NCBI GenBank assembly: GCA_009930115.1
Contig: RZYY01000015.1
Location: 1 to 37,989, forward strand
Origin: Sphingobacteriia bacterium
GTDB taxonomy: Bacteria > Bacteroidota > Bacteroidia > Bacteroidales > 4484-276
Direction: 5' to 3'
DNA length: 37,989 nt
Part shown: one piece after another, positions 36,709-37,989 of the stretch
Layout of the letters: each line of letters begins with the position of its first letter
Position numbering within the stretch: position 1 is the first letter of the stretch
Made by a program: the position numbers and the translations under genes
Notes under the pieces: model-generated
Database searches by the model: none
The model's input: the letters and a program-made list of their open reading frames with translations, nothing else
What the model was told of the DNA's origin: nothing

Positions 36709-37989
36709 ATGCATTTTATGAGGAAATTCTGCACGCATAGCATCTTTTTTTTAATTCTGTTTTTCCTGACGTTGACTCTTTCAGGTGTGAATCCTCAGAT
36801 CAATTCGGTAATTCCGGTTAGCACTACTATTCCGGAGTACGAAAAAATCGAGCTTGTTGTTTCAATATCAGCAACATATAGCTCTCCTTATGATTTTGAT
36901 CAGGTAAATCTTCAATGCACTTTTACTTCACCAACAGGAAAAATTTATGAAGTTGATGGCTTTTATTATCAGCCATTTAACATGCCTGAGCCTGATTATC
37001 TGGTTCCTGCCGGGCAACCTGACTGGCGTATTCGTTTTTCACCGAATGAAACAGGGTTGTGGTCTTATATGGTTAAAATTACCGATACACAAGGCAGTGC
37101 CAGCTATCCCACGCAGCAGTTTACGTGTGTTGCTTCATCACACAAGGGTTTTATTAAACGTGTAGGAGACCATCTGGTGCATGATAATGGTGAGCGTTTT
37201 TTAGGACTGGGAACTAATCTTGCCTGGACTGAATGGGGGTCAGGTTTTACAGTTTATGACGACTGGCTGGTTACCCTGAATAATAATGGAGGTAACTTCG
37301 TAAAAATTACAATGGCCCCGTGGATTTTTGGACTTGAATGGGGCTCTGGAACACTTGGAAATTATAACAACCGCCAAAACCGTGCATGGGGTCTCGACTG
37401 GATATTTGACAAAATGACTGAGTATGGCATTTATTGCCAATTTCACTTTTTGGTTCATGATGAACTTCGCCCCGACAATAATACCGGATGGAATGAAAAC
37501 CCCTATAAAAGTGCGAATGGAGGACCGTGTAATAACCCACAGGATTTTTTTACCAATGCTACAGCCAAAAAATTTTATAAACAGAAAATAAGATATTCCA
37601 TTGCACGGTGGGGCTATTCAAGCTATCTGCATTCCTGGGAAATTATGTCGGAAGCAGACAATACTGGATTTTTTGAAAGCTATTATCCGGATATTTACAA
37701 TTGGCTGATTGAGACATCTGACTTCATAAAAAACCGGGATGTTTATCAACGTGCCGTTACATCCGGATTTGCCTGGCCGCAAAACGATCCTCTTTACTGG
37801 AATAACCCGATGACTGATTTTACCCAGACCCATATTTATGATTTCGTTCCTGACCTTGAAATGAAAGTGTACAATTATTCCAACTATTATCGTGACTTTT
37901 ATCAAAAACCTACCATAACTGGCGAATTTGCTCTTGGCCATGATCCCGCAGCAATCCTACAGGCTGATCCTGATGGAATTGCCTTTCAT
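36709..37989 (+). CDS. Secreted DUF5060/glycoside-hydrolase-like protein (partial, C-terminus beyond window)
   Basis: The first 427 residues are present and the frame runs off the right edge. A signal peptide covers about residues 1-30 (ATG at 36709 or 36718, same frame). A beta-sandwich of the DUF5060 type follows (KIELVVSISATYSSPYDFDQ, IRFSPNETGLWSYMVKI), then a (beta/alpha)8-like hydrolase with GERFLGLGTNLAWTEW, KITMAPWIFGLEW, a likely acid/base E315 in HSWEIMSEAD and a likely nucleophile E406 in TGEFAL. This fits the family of surface or extracellular polysaccharide hydrolases. Whether a T9SS tail or other modules follow is beyond the window. Substrate unknown. Confidence 0.82.
   Translation, partial: MHFMRKFCTHSIFFLILFFLTLTLSGVNPQINSVIPVSTTIPEYEKIELVVSISATYSSPYDFDQVNLQCTFTSPTGKIYEVDGFYYQPFNMPEPDYLVPAGQPDWRIRFSPNETGLWSYMVKITDTQGSASYPTQQFTCVASSHKGFIKRVGDHLVHDNGERFLGLGTNLAWTEWGSGFTVYDDWLVTLNNNGGNFVKITMAPWIFGLEWGSGTLGNYNNRQNRAWGLDWIFDKMTEYGIYCQFHFLVHDELRPDNNTGWNENPYKSANGGPCNNPQDFFTNATAKKFYKQKIRYSIARWGYSSYLHSWEIMSEADNTGFFESYYPDIYNWLIETSDFIKNRDVYQRAVTSGFAWPQNDPLYWNNPMTDFTQTHIYDFVPDLEMKVYNYSNYYRDFYQKPTITGEFALGHDPAAILQADPDGIAFH

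Overview
The window comes from a Bacteroidetes (Bacteroidota) chromosome, probably a Bacteroidales-type anaerobe or facultative anaerobe. The evidence is three type IX secretion-style proteins or surface proteins, TAnnTTTG-type -7 promoter boxes (two with TTTG 21 bases upstream), A-rich leaders with few Shine-Dalgarno sites, a COX24-type mini-protein after an HU gene, and an RNase G in the usual neighbourhood. Nothing looks like a phage, plasmid or transposon. It is mostly a chromosomal backbone with one accessory-looking stretch (about 1-10.4 kb).

Layout. (1) 1-4.6 kb, minus strand: a urea-transporter/M23-peptidase fusion running off the left edge, a secreted T9SS-sorted protein, the decayed tail of a winged-helix regulator, and an intact AlbA_2/HATPase/winged-helix regulator whose linker is an 11-bp tandem repeat. 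(2) 4.7-8.2 kb, minus strand: a four-gene run in transcription order of T9SS protein, PqqD-like peptide-binding protein (RRE), ATP-grasp ligase and PLP fold-III decarboxylase. This is the best candidate for an undescribed pathway. (3) 8.2-10.4 kb, minus: a secreted pentaheme cytochrome. (4) 10.5-17.1 kb: an HMA-AraC regulator divergent from polA, then a ROK kinase, GT2 and tatC. (5) 17.2-22.6 kb, plus: glutaryl-CoA dehydrogenase, methylmalonyl-CoA epimerase and a four-subunit sodium-pumping acyl-CoA decarboxylase (carboxyltransferase, delta/OadG-like, biotin carrier, beta). (6) 22.8-31.7 kb: MBL hydrolase, an outer-membrane propeller-barrel protein, tRNA-Pro(CGG), an SDR, mutY, HU, the COX24 mini-gene and RNase G. 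(7) 31.7-38 kb: pssA, a small conserved-looking protein coupled to queA, an unusual GT2 coupled to a PatB-type lyase, and a secreted DUF5060/glycoside-hydrolase-like protein cut by the right edge.

How genes work together. The decarboxylase cluster plus epimerase would convert methylmalonyl-CoA to propionyl-CoA while exporting Na+, the energy-conserving end of the succinate-propionate route; glutaryl-CoA dehydrogenase upstream suggests amino-acid (lysine/tryptophan) or aromatic carbon entering as glutaryl-CoA. In the RRE operon, the likely logic is a peptide or carrier bound by the PqqD-like protein, an amino-acyl group joined by the ATP-grasp enzyme, and decarboxylation by the PLP enzyme, as in the BtrJ/BtrK pair of butirosin biosynthesis; no precursor peptide gene is visible. 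Assignments rest on reading motifs by eye; no database search was run.
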